Positions 25,751-35,626 of a stretch of DNA of 50,788 nucleotides are shown here, piece after piece (within the stretch, counting starts at the first letter, position 1; each line of letters opens with the position of its first letter). The DNA comes from Bacteroidota bacterium. GTDB lineage: Bacteria; Bacteroidota; Bacteroidia; Chitinophagales; Chitinophagaceae. The stretch covers positions 1 through 50,788 of the forward strand of contig JAGWRO010000088.1 in NCBI GenBank assembly GCA_028876495.1, given 5' to 3'. The notes under the pieces are model-generated. The model saw nothing but the letters and a program-made list of their open reading frames with translations. It was not told where the DNA came from and did not search any database. A program made the translations under genes and the position numbers.

Positions 25751-27382
25751 ATGAAACGATTTTTTATTCTGGCAGGTTTTATAATCGGATCTAATTTTGC
25801 TTTTGCCCAGTCAAAAAAAGTACCAGGGCCAAAGCTGGTGGTAGGGATCGTGGTAGATCAAATGCGTTGGGATTACCTCTACCGTTATTACGATCGTTAT
25901 GGAGAGGGCGGATTTAAAAGGCTTTTAAACGAGGGGTTTTCCTGCGAAAATACTTTAATCAATTATTTACCTTCTTATACTGCCGTAGGCCATTCAGTTA
26001 TTTTTTCAGGATCTGTTCCTGCTATTGACGGAATTGTAGGCAACGATTGGATTGACCAGGTTACGGGCAAAAGCTGGTATTGCACTGAAGATTCTACAGT
26101 CAGCACGGTTGGCGCTGCAGGTAAAGTGGGAGAAATGTCACCACACAATCTGTTGGTAACTACCATTACAGATGAACTTCGCCTTGCCACCAATTTTAAA
26201 TCCCGCGTTGTAGGCGTTTCATTGAAAGACAGGGCTTCCATATTGCCTGCAGGCCATACGGCTAACGGCGCTTTCTGGTTTGATGATGCTACTGCGCGGT
26301 TTATCACCAGCAGTTACTACATGGATGCATTACCTGATTGGGTGAAAAAATTTAATTCCATGGATGAGCCGGAAAAACTGGCGGCTAACGGATGGAATAC
26401 ACTATATCCTCTAAAAAACTATACCCAAAGCACAGACGATAATGTAAGCTGGGAAGGGAAATTCAGTGGTGAAACCGCCCCGGTATTTCCGCACGATATA
26501 AAAACCATTTATAAAAAAGATCATGAAACCCTGCGGAGTACACCGTTCGGAAATACGCTTACACTGGATTTTGCCAAAGCAGCAGTAAATGGTTACGATC
26601 TTGGCCATGGACAAGCTACCGATTTTCTCACCATTAATTGCGCCTCCACAGATTATGTAGGTCATAAATATGGCCCGAATTCTATTGAAGTGGAGGATAC
26701 TTATTTAAGATTGGATAAAGACCTCGCGGCTTTTTTCAGTTTCCTTGATAAAAAAGTCGGAAAAGGAAATTATCTCTTGTTTCTCACCGCCGACCACGGT
26801 GTTGCCCATGCAATAGGTTTTATGCAGCATCATCAAATTCCGGCAGATTATCTGGAATCGGGAAAAATGGTTTCGTCACTGAATGAATTTTTGAAGAAAA
26901 AATTTGGCGTTGAAAATTTAGCATTCACTTTTATTAACAATCATTTTGGATTTGATCAGAAAAAGATCAATGATCATAAACTGGATTATGAGGCAGTGAA
27001 AAAAACTGCCGTGTCATTCCTGCAGGTGCAACCGGGTATTGAATTTGCAGTTGATTTGGATCACATGGGCGAAGCGGCAATTCCAGAGCCCTTAAAAACC
27101 GATATGATAAACGGATATTATTCAAAACGTTGCGGACCTGTAATGATTATTGCCGATCCTGGCTGGTTTGCCGGCCATGCAGAGGGCACAGGTACCACCC
27201 ATGGCAGTTGGAACCCTTATGATACGCACATTCCATTGGTGTTTATGGGATGGGGAATTAAACACGGTACAACCAACCGGACGATTAAAATGTCGGATAT
27301 TTCGCCCACTTTGGCTGCGTTACTTCATATTCAGATGCCCAATGGAAATGCAGGTAATGTGATTGAAGAATTAATGAAGTAG
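25751..27382 (+). CDS. pafA: PafA-type alkaline phosphatase (periplasmic phosphomonoesterase)
   Basis: Starting at ATG 25751 gives a signal peptide (MKRFFILAGFIIGSNFAFAQ) and 543 residues; an ATG at 25718 would add 11 residues. The alkaline phosphatase superfamily fold is shown by VVDQMRWDYL (metal Asp), the nucleophile motif PSYTAVGHS (T77) and LTADHGVAH. The SLKDRASILPAGH motif supplies K159 and R161, which in PafA of Flavobacteriia hold the phosphate and distinguish monoesterases from diesterases. It should release phosphate from organic monoesters outside the cytoplasm. In known PafA enzymes expression is not repressed by phosphate. No operon partner is visible. Confidence 0.88.
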   Translation: MKRFFILAGFIIGSNFAFAQSKKVPGPKLVVGIVVDQMRWDYLYRYYDRYGEGGFKRLLNEGFSCENTLINYLPSYTAVGHSVIFSGSVPAIDGIVGNDWIDQVTGKSWYCTEDSTVSTVGAAGKVGEMSPHNLLVTTITDELRLATNFKSRVVGVSLKDRASILPAGHTANGAFWFDDATARFITSSYYMDALPDWVKKFNSMDEPEKLAANGWNTLYPLKNYTQSTDDNVSWEGKFSGETAPVFPHDIKTIYKKDHETLRSTPFGNTLTLDFAKAAVNGYDLGHGQATDFLTINCASTDYVGHKYGPNSIEVEDTYLRLDKDLAAFFSFLDKKVGKGNYLLFLTADHGVAHAIGFMQHHQIPADYLESGKMVSSLNEFLKKKFGVENLAFTFINNHFGFDQKKINDHKLDYEAVKKTAVSFLQVQPGIEFAVDLDHMGEAAIPEPLKTDMINGYYSKRCGPVMIIADPGWFAGHAEGTGTTHGSWNPYDTHIPLVFMGWGIKHGTTNRTIKMSDISPTLAALLHIQMPNGNAGNVIEELMK

Positions 27383-27423
27383 TCAATCCGCTACTGATTC
27401 AATTTCTTAAAAAATCTGATTGA

Positions 27424-27813
27424 TCAGGATTCGCAAATCCAATTAAAAACCAAGGCAGCCGTAATTGAAACCCTGGAAGGACAAGCATTAAAATACTTTT
27501 TAAATGATTTACTGAAAGAATAAATATCATTAAAACCCACCTCGTAAGCTACGTCAGTTACCAGGCAATTTCCTTCTGATAAAAGTTCCATCGACCTTTC
27601 AAGTCTTTTTTTCAGCAGGTATTGATAAGGCGATAATCCAAAAGCATTTTTAAAGCATCGGTAAAAATGAAACTTCGACAACGCTGCTTCTTTTGCAAGC
27701 GTACTAACATCAACTTTACGTGATACGTCTTCATCAATCAAATTTTCCGCTTTGGTCAACTGAATTAATAATTCATGCTTAACCGAAGTTTTCGAAGTGG
27801 TACATCTTTCCAT
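27424..27813 (-). CDS. AraC/XylS-type regulator, DNA-binding domain only
   Basis: At 129 residues the protein consists of little more than the double helix-turn-helix of AraC regulators: LAKEAALSKFHFYRCFKNAFGLSPYQYLLKKRLERS, then VAYEVGFNDIYSFSKSFKKYFNACPS. No ligand-binding or dimerisation domain precedes it; the first 25 residues are not recognisable. Such short forms resemble MarA/SoxS. It lies 190 bp downstream of cysM on the same strand, so a link to the cysteine genes is possible but not shown. Confidence 0.88.
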   Translation of the reverse strand: MERCTTSKTSVKHELLIQLTKAENLIDEDVSRKVDVSTLAKEAALSKFHFYRCFKNAFGLSPYQYLLKKRLERSMELLSEGNCLVTDVAYEVGFNDIYSFSKSFKKYFNACPSRVSITAALVFNWICES

Positions 27814-28003
27814 AAAACGGTATTTAAAAATGATCTGAAAATAAATAAAGACAGTAAACGAAGTTTTTCAAACGATTTTGATCTTCAAATTAATTTTTTT
27901 ACCGCCAACGTTTTGAGGATAAATGATAAACGGAACTTTTAGGTTATAAAATGAAAAAAACAGGTAAACTCCTGCTCTTTATCAATTTAATTAAGGAATG
28001 GTT

Positions 28004-28876
28004 TTATCCAAATAAATTGCTGCTTAAATACCTGTCGCCACGATCGCAAACAATAAATACAATTATTCCTTCTTTTAATTCTTTGCTCAATCGCAACGAA
28101 GCTGCTGCTGCGCCCCCGCTGCTGGCGCCTGCAAAAATGCCTTCCTGTTTGGCCAGTTGCCGGCAGGTTTCTTCTGCTTCTTCCTGCGAAACATCCATCA
28201 CACGATCTACCCTTTTTGGATCAAAAATTTTAGGAACATATTCTTTTGGCCAGCGGCGGATGCCGGGAATTGATGAGCCCTCCGAAGGCTGACAGCCTAC
28301 AATCTGAATATGGGGATTTTGTTCTTTTAAATACATGGAGCAGCCCATTATCGTACCCGTTGTTCCCATCGAACTTACAAAATGAGTGATTTGGTGATCA
28401 GTATCTCTCCATATTTCAGGACCTGTAGTTTTGTAATGAGCCAACGGATTATCAGGATTGGCAAACTGGTTCAACAAAAAATATTCACCACTGGCGCCTT
28501 TTTCGTCTGCATAATCACGACTTGCTTCCATACTTTCCATTAAAGTAACTTTTGCTCCATACGCTTCCATGGTTAATACCCTTTCGCGCGTTGAGTTTTC
28601 GGGCATTATCAATTCTATCTGCAGGTTATAAATTTTAGCCATCAGCGCCAGGGCAATGCCGGTATTCCCACTGGTTGCTTCTATCAGTTTTGTATTGCTG
28701 TCAATTTCACCCCGCTCTAGTGCACTTTTTATCATGTTGAGTGCCGGCCTGTCTTTTACACTTCCCCCGGGATTGTTCCCTTCGAGCTTGGCGTATATTT
28801 TTACATTTGGATTGGTATTGAGTCTTTGAAGTTCTACTATCGGTGTATTTCCCACTGTATCTAAAATGGTCGGCAT
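28004..28876 (-). CDS. cysM: Cysteine synthase B (O-acetylserine sulfhydrylase)
   Basis: The 290-residue PLP enzyme makes cysteine from O-acetylserine and sulfide (or thiosulfate for CysM). VGNTPIVELQRL is the family start, the PLP lysine lies in GGSVKDRPA, and EATSGNTGIALA, SMGTTGTIMG and GASSGGA are the substrate and phosphate loops. The short length and the GIRRWPKEYVP segment point to CysM rather than CysK. The upstream cysE gene ends 3 bp before this start, so the two are an operon covering the last two steps of cysteine synthesis. Confidence 0.93.
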   Translation of the reverse strand: MPTILDTVGNTPIVELQRLNTNPNVKIYAKLEGNNPGGSVKDRPALNMIKSALERGEIDSNTKLIEATSGNTGIALALMAKIYNLQIELIMPENSTRERVLTMEAYGAKVTLMESMEASRDYADEKGASGEYFLLNQFANPDNPLAHYKTTGPEIWRDTDHQITHFVSSMGTTGTIMGCSMYLKEQNPHIQIVGCQPSEGSSIPGIRRWPKEYVPKIFDPKRVDRVMDVSQEEAEETCRQLAKQEGIFAGASSGGAAAASLRLSKELKEGIIVFIVCDRGDRYLSSNLFG

Positions 28877-28879
28877 TTC

Positions 28880-29701
28880 TTACACGTTATTATTTACAAA
28901 TTTATTTTCTACGATGGTTATCTGTGGTACCTGGAAAACCAGTGAGCCCGGCGGAACCGATTGAGTGAGCCACACATTTCCACCAATCACCGATCCTTCA
29001 CCTACCAATGTATCGCCACCGAGAATAGTTGCTCCAGAATAGATTACCACATTGTCTTCGATATTGGGATGGCGCTTTTGCCTGGCCATACTTTTATCAA
29101 TACTTAACCCTCCCAAAGTAACTCCCTGGTACATTTTTACATGGTTCCCAATTACGGAAGTTTCGCCAATAACTACGCCTGTGCCGTGGTCTATCATAAA
29201 ATACTCACCTATCTTAGCTGCAGGATGAATGTCAATTCCTGTTTTGCTATGTGCGTATTCAGTAAGAATACGTGGTAACAACGGCACATCCAGTTGATGC
29301 AATGCATGAGCTATACGGTAAAAGCAAAGTGCGTAAAAACCCGGGTAAGCGCGTATCACTTCAAATTCATTTTTTGCCGCAGGGTCGCCCTGGTGAATTG
29401 CTTCAATATCAGTATTTAAAATGCGATACAGTTCAGGCAACTGGCTAAAAAAATTTTTTGCAACTTTATGATGATCACAATTGCTGCAAGCTTTTGTTGC
29501 ATCCAGAAGGTGTTTGAGTTCCTGCTGCAGTTTTTCTAATTCCGCCTCAATTGTATCACGTGTAGGATAATTGCATTTCGACATTTCAGGATATAAAATA
29601 CAAATGAGCCTGGAAGCCCAGTTGGCAATCACTTTATTGGAAGGAACCTGCTCTTTTTGCTGCTGCTTTAATAATATGTTTTTTAAAAATTCCTCTTTCA
29701 T
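28880..29701 (-). CDS. cysE: Serine O-acetyltransferase
   Basis: The 273-residue enzyme acetylates serine with acetyl-CoA. The C-terminal half is a left-handed beta-helix of hexapeptide repeats with the catalytic IDHGTGVVIGET block, MYQGVTLGGLS, RQKRHPNIEDNV and IGGNVWLTQSVPPGS. An alpha-helical N-terminal domain of about 120 residues, with a CSNCDHHK cysteine pair, precedes it. It is the first gene of the cysE-cysM pair (3 bp gap). It lacks the E. coli-type C-terminal tail that binds CysK, ending soon after the last coil. Confidence 0.94.
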   Translation of the reverse strand: MKEEFLKNILLKQQQKEQVPSNKVIANWASRLICILYPEMSKCNYPTRDTIEAELEKLQQELKHLLDATKACSNCDHHKVAKNFFSQLPELYRILNTDIEAIHQGDPAAKNEFEVIRAYPGFYALCFYRIAHALHQLDVPLLPRILTEYAHSKTGIDIHPAAKIGEYFMIDHGTGVVIGETSVIGNHVKMYQGVTLGGLSIDKSMARQKRHPNIEDNVVIYSGATILGGDTLVGEGSVIGGNVWLTQSVPPGSLVFQVPQITIVENKFVNNNV

Positions 29702-30125
29702 GCTTTACTTATTAACCGACGTTTAATTGTTGGGAATGTAAAATTAAACGTTTCATGGTAAGCTTAATCATTTTTTGCAAACCAATATAGTTACAAGGTG
29801 ATTTTAAAGGCTTATAATGGCAGTAAACTAACAAAAAACAGGAATTCTTGTTTTTGCTTTACAATTTCTTAACAATTTCACGACAGTATGGCTGTTTCCT
29901 CTTATTTCAAACCGAAAGTACCAGGCAGAAACCATTTTTGGGCATCATCGTTATTTTTCAATAAAACTCAATACCAGCAAGGATTTTCACAATTCGTTCA
30001 CACGATTACCATCCGTTAAACAGGGCTAATTTTATTATCATCCGGCATACATTGGTTCTAATTTTGCACAATTCACTTCTTAAATAGCAAAAGCTATAAG
30101 TGACAATAAAACAAAAATTAAAATT
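29702..30125. other. Intergenic region between divergent cysE and the MFS gene
   Basis: The gap is 424 bp with no coding frame. A box TAATTTTG (30059-30066) lies 60 bp before the MFS start. No riboswitch-like structure was recognised before cysE. Confidence 0.5.
30059..30066 (+). promoter_or_regulatory. Putative -7 element (TAATTTTG) of the MFS gene
   Basis: Exact TAnnTTTG match giving a leader of about 55 nt; no clear -33 box. Confidence 0.4.
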
Positions 30126-31547
30126 ATGAACTTAGAAAATATAAATTTGGTTAAAAGAGGTGCTTTTTGGGCGAACCTCAATAAAACCAATCAATTAAAC
30201 GATACCTATCACAAAAAGGATAACCTGCTTCGACGATACAGGATTGCGACCAGTGTATTCTTCTTTATTGCCGGCCTTACCTTTTCTACCTGGGCAAGCC
30301 GAATACCTGCCATACAATCTAAATTACATTTAAGCGATGGAGGACTTGGCGGTGTACTTTTTGCACTTCCTGCCGGTTTAATGCTAAGCCTTCCGTTATC
30401 CGGTTGGCTGGTTTCAAAGTATGGCAGCCGGCCAATGATGATTGCCGGTGCGGTATTTTATCCTGCCATTCTGTTGCTACTGGCTTCTTCCACTTCTGTA
30501 ATGCAATTAACGATCTCTTTGTTTGCATTTGGAGTATTGGGAAACCTTATCAATATCGCCATGAATACCCAGGCTGTAGGTGTAGAAAGTTTATATGGAA
30601 GATCAGTAATGGCATCCTTTCATGGCTTATGGAGCCTTGCTGGTTTTAGTGGAGCACTTATCGGAACCTTCTTTGTTTCGCAGGGTATACCTCCACTTAT
30701 CCATTTTTCGATCGTTGCCGCGCTGGCAGTGATGCTGGTAATCCTTTTTTTCAAAAATTCATTGCCACATGATGCCGGCAACCGGGAGCCTCAAAAGCTC
30801 TTTGTAAAACCTGATAAAAAGATCCTGCTTCTGGGTTTGATAGCCTTTTTTACTTTATTGTGCGAAGGCGCTATGGCCGACTGGAGTGGTGTGTATTTCA
30901 AGAAGATTGTAGAAGCACCTGCTTCGATGATCACTTTAGGTTATGTAGCTTTCACGGCTATGATGGCTACCGGAAGATTTGCTGGAGATTGGCTGGTAAC
31001 AAGGCTTGGCTTTAAACGTATGTTACAGATCAGTGGTTCCATGATCACATCAGGCTTATTGCTATCAGTATTTTTTCCTTATTTGGCCACCGCCACCATA
31101 GGATTCTTACTTGTTGGTTTTGGAGTTTCTTCAGTAGTTCCCATCGTATATGGTTTGGCTGGTAAATCTAAAACTATGTCGCCAGGTACTGCTTTAGCAT
31201 CCGTTTCTACCATTGGTTTCCTTGGCTTTTTGATTGGCCCGCCGGTAATCGGATTTATTGCCCAGGCAGTAAGCCTTCGCTGGTCATTTACCTTAATCGG
31301 TATTTTAGGTTTTGGCACCGCAATATTGGCACGTAAATTAAAAATGCCTGCAAAATCAGGTAATGCAGAAACAACTGATTCAAATGAAAATAGAGAAGGA
31401 AAAGCGAACAATCAATCGCCTGAAAATCCACGCAGTGGTTACGTAGCCTGGCCTGAAACACTTTATACAACTGATAACACAGACAGTCGCATTATCCACG
31501 GGCGTACCAGAGGCGGAGGATATGTGGCTTACCCAAAAATGGGATAA
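30126..31547 (+). CDS. MFS transporter (YbjJ/fucose-permease-like) with soluble tails
   Basis: The 473-residue membrane protein has 12 predicted helices. TM1-TM2 read FFFIAGLTFSTWASRIPAIQ and LSDGGLGGVLFALPAG, typical of the YbjJ/FucP-like branch of the major facilitator superfamily; the loop SKYGSRP is the conserved motif between TM2 and TM3. The substrate is unknown. There is no internal Met between the first residue and TM1, so a polar N-tail of about 40 residues is real. The C-tail of about 70 residues contains two similar motifs, GYVAWPE and GYVAYPK, the latter at the very end. A strong terminator follows. Confidence 0.87.
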   Translation: MNLENINLVKRGAFWANLNKTNQLNDTYHKKDNLLRRYRIATSVFFFIAGLTFSTWASRIPAIQSKLHLSDGGLGGVLFALPAGLMLSLPLSGWLVSKYGSRPMMIAGAVFYPAILLLLASSTSVMQLTISLFAFGVLGNLINIAMNTQAVGVESLYGRSVMASFHGLWSLAGFSGALIGTFFVSQGIPPLIHFSIVAALAVMLVILFFKNSLPHDAGNREPQKLFVKPDKKILLLGLIAFFTLLCEGAMADWSGVYFKKIVEAPASMITLGYVAFTAMMATGRFAGDWLVTRLGFKRMLQISGSMITSGLLLSVFFPYLATATIGFLLVGFGVSSVVPIVYGLAGKSKTMSPGTALASVSTIGFLGFLIGPPVIGFIAQAVSLRWSFTLIGILGFGTAILARKLKMPAKSGNAETTDSNENREGKANNQSPENPRSGYVAWPETLYTTDNTDSRIIHGRTRGGGYVAYPKMG

Positions 31548-31600
31548 GACTCGATTAAATGAAATAAACTTTAATTATAGAACATTCATTAATGTACCTG

Positions 31601-31632
31601 AAAAGGCCTGCAAAATATGCAGGCCTTTTTTA
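31601..31632 (+). terminator. Rho-independent terminator of the MFS gene
   Basis: A perfect 12-bp stem AAAAGGCCTGCA/TGCAGGCCTTTT (31601-31612, 31618-31629) with loop AAATA runs into T-rich sequence. It may also stop the convergent CAP gene transcript. Confidence 0.92.
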
Positions 31633-31684
31633 TAGCTTCAAATATAGTAAACGAACAAAAAGCGAGAATTTTAAATTAGCTGTT

Positions 31685-32140
31685 TCAATCTGCAAAAACT
31701 TCAGTATAAAAGAGTTGCCCCTGCTTGTTTTTAGCGACACCAATGCCGGCATATTTATAAGGGCCGAGAAGATTGCGCCGATGCCCCGGAGATTTTTCCC
31801 ACATAATCACTACCTGCTTACCCGATACAGAACCATAGGCCACATTCTCAGCAAAACCGTGAAAGTTGCTGATCTCTTTTTCCGCTTTCGCAAAACGCTT
31901 CCCAAAACCTGCATGACCAAAACCCACTCTTCCTTTTGCCATGTCTTCGCTGTGTTTTCTTGCCAGGGCATTTAGATCATTTCGCATTTTTAATGCATTC
32001 AATCTATTTGATTTTCTGAACTCGTTCGTTTGGGTTAGAACATCATGAACCAGGTTGGAATTATTTGGCGGAGTGAAGGAATTCAAACTAAAAAACAATG
32101 ATAAACCAATTATGCTCAGCCACAAAAAAATGCGTTTCAT
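31685..32140 (-). CDS. CAP/SCP-domain secreted protein
   Basis: From ATG 32140 the 151-residue protein starts with a signal peptide (MKRIFLWLSIIGLSLFFSLNSF). The rest is a CAP domain: TNEFRKSNRLNALKMRNDLNALARKHSEDMAK, HAGFGKRF, ENVAYG and WEKSPGHRRNLLGPYKYAGIGVAK. The metal-binding His/Glu pattern of the family is present (H and E in HSEDMA and FAENVA; H in PGHRRN). The YkwD-like bacterial subgroup has no settled function. A longer frame to 32206 adds 22 residues before the signal and is rejected. Confidence 0.85.
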   Translation of the reverse strand: MKRIFLWLSIIGLSLFFSLNSFTPPNNSNLVHDVLTQTNEFRKSNRLNALKMRNDLNALARKHSEDMAKGRVGFGHAGFGKRFAKAEKEISNFHGFAENVAYGSVSGKQVVIMWEKSPGHRRNLLGPYKYAGIGVAKNKQGQLFYTEVFAD

Positions 32141-32213
32141 AGAGGTAGAAATTTTATACCAGGAGAGGCAAGATTTGTACCAAAAGAAAATTCTTTTTTG
32201 ACACAACCTTCTT

Positions 32214-34604
32214 CTATTCCGTCCTTAAACTATTGGCAGGATTTGCCAATGCCGCCTTAGTAGAATGAAACATCACCGTTAACACTGCGGCAAGTACGAT
32301 CACCAGCGCAGACACCATAAACGGTATAGCGGATAACCCATTATTGTAAGGGAATACACTCAGCCAGTTGCTCATAAAATAATAGGCGATCGGGAAAGCG
32401 ATAGCAGCGGCAATCAACGCCAGCCACAAATAATTAACGGTGATGAGGCTCACAATCTGCGAAATGCTGGCACCCATTACCCTGCGTATGCTTATCTCCT
32501 TTTGCTTTTGTTGGGTAGTAAAGGCTGTAAGTCCCAGCAGGCCAAGGCACGTGATAAGTATGGTAAGTATAGAAAAAGCTGCGAATATCTTTCCACGCCT
32601 TTGGTCGGCAGCATATTGCGAATTAAAATCCTGGTCAAGAAATTTATATTCAAAGGGTAAATCCGGAAAGTATTTTTTCCAGGAATTACCTACCTGTGCA
32701 ATGGTACTTTTTAGATTGGAAGTGTTCATCTTAAGCTGGATCATATTGCCGTTAGGCCCATAAAACAAAAGCAACGGTTCGATAGGATTGTACAGTGATT
32801 TCTGGTTAAAATCTTTTACCACACCCACCACTTCAAGGTATTGCCCCGAGGTATCCCCGGGAAATTTAACGCGCATACCTATTGGTTCTTTCCAGCCAAA
32901 ATGCTTTACCATGGCCTGGTTCACCACAATACTATGCAATGTATCTGAAAGGTTTTCAAAATTGCGTCCCTTTACAATGGGAATGTTTAATACCGGCAAA
33001 AAGTTTTCATCTATGGCATAACAATTTACCGCTTTATCCACATAGCCACTATCTGTTTGAACCCTGAAAAGGTTCAGGTTCAGGTTGGTACTGCCGGGAT
33101 AACTATTTCCTGTTCCAACCGTCTTCACGCCAGGTAAACTGCGGAAATCATTGTCCATCGCATTGATCTTGCTACGTTCGTCTTCTCCTGTGTTAACAGT
33201 CACCGTCATTACCTCGTTTTTATTGAAGCCCACATCTTTATTTCGCACATAAGAAAGTTGAGAATAAACCACCCATGTACAGATGAGCATAATCATCGAA
33301 ATAGCAAATTGTATTACTACCAATGTACGGCGAAGGTTGATGTTACCGGAAGCTTTTGACAATCCACCTTTTAATACTTTTACCGGTTTAAAAGAGGACA
33401 AATAAAATGCAGGGTAACTTCCGCCCACCAGGCCAGTAACCAGGCCAATTGCCAGCAACAAAACAAGATTGAATGGCTGAAATAAAGTACGCCATGAAAA
33501 GTATTTTCCTGATAAAGAATTAAAAGCGGGCAGCAACAGTAACACCAGCAGAAAACTTAATACCACGGCTCCCAATGCAGTAAGTACCGATTCGCTTAAA
33601 AACTGAAACACCAGCCGTTTCCTGTTTGAGCCCAGCACTTTGCGTATCCCAATCTCTTTTGCTCTTCTTGCCGACCTTGCGGTGGTAAGGTTCATATAAT
33701 TAATACTGGCAATCAGTATCATAAAAAAAGCCACGGCCGAAAATATCCAGATGTACGACATGCTGCCTACTTCTTCCGGCTCGTTTTGCAGTTTGGAATG
33801 CAAATGAATTTCAGTAATGGGCTGAACACCATAATGCATTTTCACATTAAACTGGGCAAACAGTGGCGCCATGTACTTCTCGTACATCGGCACCAGTTTT
33901 TTATTAAAAGCCGCTGCACTGGTTCCGGGCTTTAGCAACACATAGGTAAAGTTGTTGAAATTGCCCCAGTTGTCATTGCCTCCATTAAAATTTTTGGGCA
34001 ATGACGTCCATGAGATCAACATATCAAAACGTAAGTGTGAATTCCGTGGAATGTCTTTGATCACACCTGTTACCTTATAAACATCATAAACCGAGCGAAG
34101 CGTTTTACCCACGGCAGGCTTGTTTTCTCCAAAATATTTATCAGCTTCCGATTTGGTAAGAACGATGCTGTTGGGCTCTGTAAGTGCGGTTGCAGGATCG
34201 CCCTGAAGAAAGGGATAAGTAAATATTTTAAAAATGCTGCTATCGGCATAATACACACTGGTTTGATAAAAATTGTTGTCGCCATTTTTAAACAAGGTTC
34301 TTTCCTTGCTCATAAACCTTGCGGATTCCTCCACCTCGGGATAATCTTTTTTTAAGGTAGCAGCAAGTGGCGCCTGGGTAAGCGTCCAATCGGTATTTTT
34401 ATCGCGCTCCTGTATGTAAGAAACAATCCTGAAAATGCGATCGGCCTTTTTATTGTAACGGTCGAAGTTGAGTTCATCCCGAATGTAAAATATAAGAAAG
34501 AGGCTGAAAGTAATGCCAATAGTAAGGCCTAAAATATTGAGCAAGCTGTACCAGGTATCTTTTTTAAAATTTCGGGCCGCAATACGCAGCAGGTTTCTAA
34601 TCAT
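32214..34604 (-). CDS. FtsX/MacB-type ABC transporter permease
   Basis: The 796-residue protein contains two FtsX units. The first has a membrane helix near residue 20 (LLNILGLTIGITFSLFLIFYI), a MacB_PCD periplasmic domain and three helices around 285-400 with the TARSARRAKEIGIRKVLGS coupling motif. The second repeats this (periplasmic domain, then QQKQKEISIRRVMGAS and final helices). This double layout is common in Bacteroidota and resembles mechanotransmission-type exporters rather than classical importers. No ATPase gene lies next to it, so its partner must be elsewhere. It has a single-gene context with 392 bp upstream. Confidence 0.9.
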   Translation of the reverse strand: MIRNLLRIAARNFKKDTWYSLLNILGLTIGITFSLFLIFYIRDELNFDRYNKKADRIFRIVSYIQERDKNTDWTLTQAPLAATLKKDYPEVEESARFMSKERTLFKNGDNNFYQTSVYYADSSIFKIFTYPFLQGDPATALTEPNSIVLTKSEADKYFGENKPAVGKTLRSVYDVYKVTGVIKDIPRNSHLRFDMLISWTSLPKNFNGGNDNWGNFNNFTYVLLKPGTSAAAFNKKLVPMYEKYMAPLFAQFNVKMHYGVQPITEIHLHSKLQNEPEEVGSMSYIWIFSAVAFFMILIASINYMNLTTARSARRAKEIGIRKVLGSNRKRLVFQFLSESVLTALGAVVLSFLLVLLLLPAFNSLSGKYFSWRTLFQPFNLVLLLAIGLVTGLVGGSYPAFYLSSFKPVKVLKGGLSKASGNINLRRTLVVIQFAISMIMLICTWVVYSQLSYVRNKDVGFNKNEVMTVTVNTGEDERSKINAMDNDFRSLPGVKTVGTGNSYPGSTNLNLNLFRVQTDSGYVDKAVNCYAIDENFLPVLNIPIVKGRNFENLSDTLHSIVVNQAMVKHFGWKEPIGMRVKFPGDTSGQYLEVVGVVKDFNQKSLYNPIEPLLLFYGPNGNMIQLKMNTSNLKSTIAQVGNSWKKYFPDLPFEYKFLDQDFNSQYAADQRRGKIFAAFSILTILITCLGLLGLTAFTTQQKQKEISIRRVMGASISQIVSLITVNYLWLALIAAAIAFPIAYYFMSNWLSVFPYNNGLSAIPFMVSALVIVLAAVLTVMFHSTKAALANPANSLRTE

Positions 34605-34996
34605 GGCATTCCCTTATATATTGATGTAATATTTGCTTTTTTCCGGCCCTTCCATTCTGTAACAACTTGCGTTTTCAAAACAGAAATATGAATAAAAAGT
34701 TCGTTTACTGTTTCCTCACACACAAACCACCCGACTTATTCTATTTAGTATGATACGATCAGAAGAAGACTTTAGTTACACATTCCTCTAATTTTTTTTA
34801 AAAGAACCTGCATTTCAACTGTAGTTGGCCCGACAGTGAATAACATTTGTTTTTCCCTGAACGGTGAAAAGGGTGAATTAATGACGAAAGTCAGGCTTTG
34901 TGCTTACTGACATCATTGTATTACAGCGCCAAATGACGGAAATTTAAGGGTTAAGTTGACAGTATGTGTTGAAGGAAAATTTTAAAATAAAATGTC
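34605..34996. other. Intergenic region upstream of the anchored hypothetical gene
   Basis: This 392 bp gap separates divergent genes. No coding frame, exact promoter box or stable hairpin was recognised. Confidence 0.45.
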
Positions 34997-35557
34997 ATGA
35001 ATCACTCAATTACCAACAGCAAAATAACTATAGATCATAAAGCCTCAGTCTCTAAAAAATGGATCTTGGCTCCATTGATCCTGGCCGCAGTTTTCATCAT
35101 TATCGGTATCATCGGAGGCCTCATTTTTGGCAACCCGGCACAAGCACAAAACACGATCAATATAGATTTGATGCCGCCGGATTCATCTCTTGTTTATATG
35201 GATTACCGTAACAACTGGCCCAATTATATAAGCGTCTCTACCGACGCCAACATGCACCCGGAGGTAGAAGGCATAAAAAATTTAACCTTAACTGTCCACA
35301 ACCGCACAGACAAGTTACTTGACAATGTGCAGGTGAAAGTAGATTACCTTACCGCAAACGGTAAAACCTATAAATCAGAAACTGTAACGCTAAAAAATCT
35401 GGAACCTAACTCTGCAAATACAGTATCAGCGCCCGACAGTGATAAAGGCATTTGTGTGAAAATGGAAATTGTTACCATCCAGGCACACTCTTTTGATTTT
35501 TGTTACTCGAAGGGAATGAAGGCCGGCAATAATACAGACCCCTACTTTTGCAAATAG
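34997..35557 (+). CDS. Hypothetical single-pass membrane protein with FxLYD-like ectodomain
   Basis: I do not recognise this gene with certainty. The 186-residue protein has a polar N-terminus of about 22 residues, one helix (ILAPLILAAVFIIIGIIGGLIF, about residues 24-45), and an extracytoplasmic domain. That domain includes NLTLTVHNRTDKLLDNVQVKVDYL and LKNLEPNSANTVSAP, resembling FxLYD/immunoglobulin-like beta folds. Four Cys-containing segments near the end (GICVKM, DFCYSK, YFCK) could form disulfides. It appears monocistronic and has a terminator hairpin at 35583-35626. Confidence 0.65.
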   Translation: MNHSITNSKITIDHKASVSKKWILAPLILAAVFIIIGIIGGLIFGNPAQAQNTINIDLMPPDSSLVYMDYRNNWPNYISVSTDANMHPEVEGIKNLTLTVHNRTDKLLDNVQVKVDYLTANGKTYKSETVTLKNLEPNSANTVSAPDSDKGICVKMEIVTIQAHSFDFCYSKGMKAGNNTDPYFCK

Positions 35558-35582
35558 TATCTTTCAATAATAACTCCAGGTG

Positions 35583-35626
35583 AAAAGGGAACAAAGTTTT
35601 TCAGAAATGAAAACGGTTCCCTTTTT
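35583..35626 (+). terminator. Terminator hairpin after the anchored hypothetical gene
   Basis: AAAAGGGAAC (35583-35592) pairs with GTTCCCTTTT (35616-35625); the 23-nt loop contains a further GTTTTT/GAAAAC pairing. A T run closes the structure. Confidence 0.75.

Noticed and set aside
27951-28292. 113-codon plus-strand frame near the cysM end
   Set aside because: Mostly antisense to cysM; the unique first 18 codons show no coding signal.
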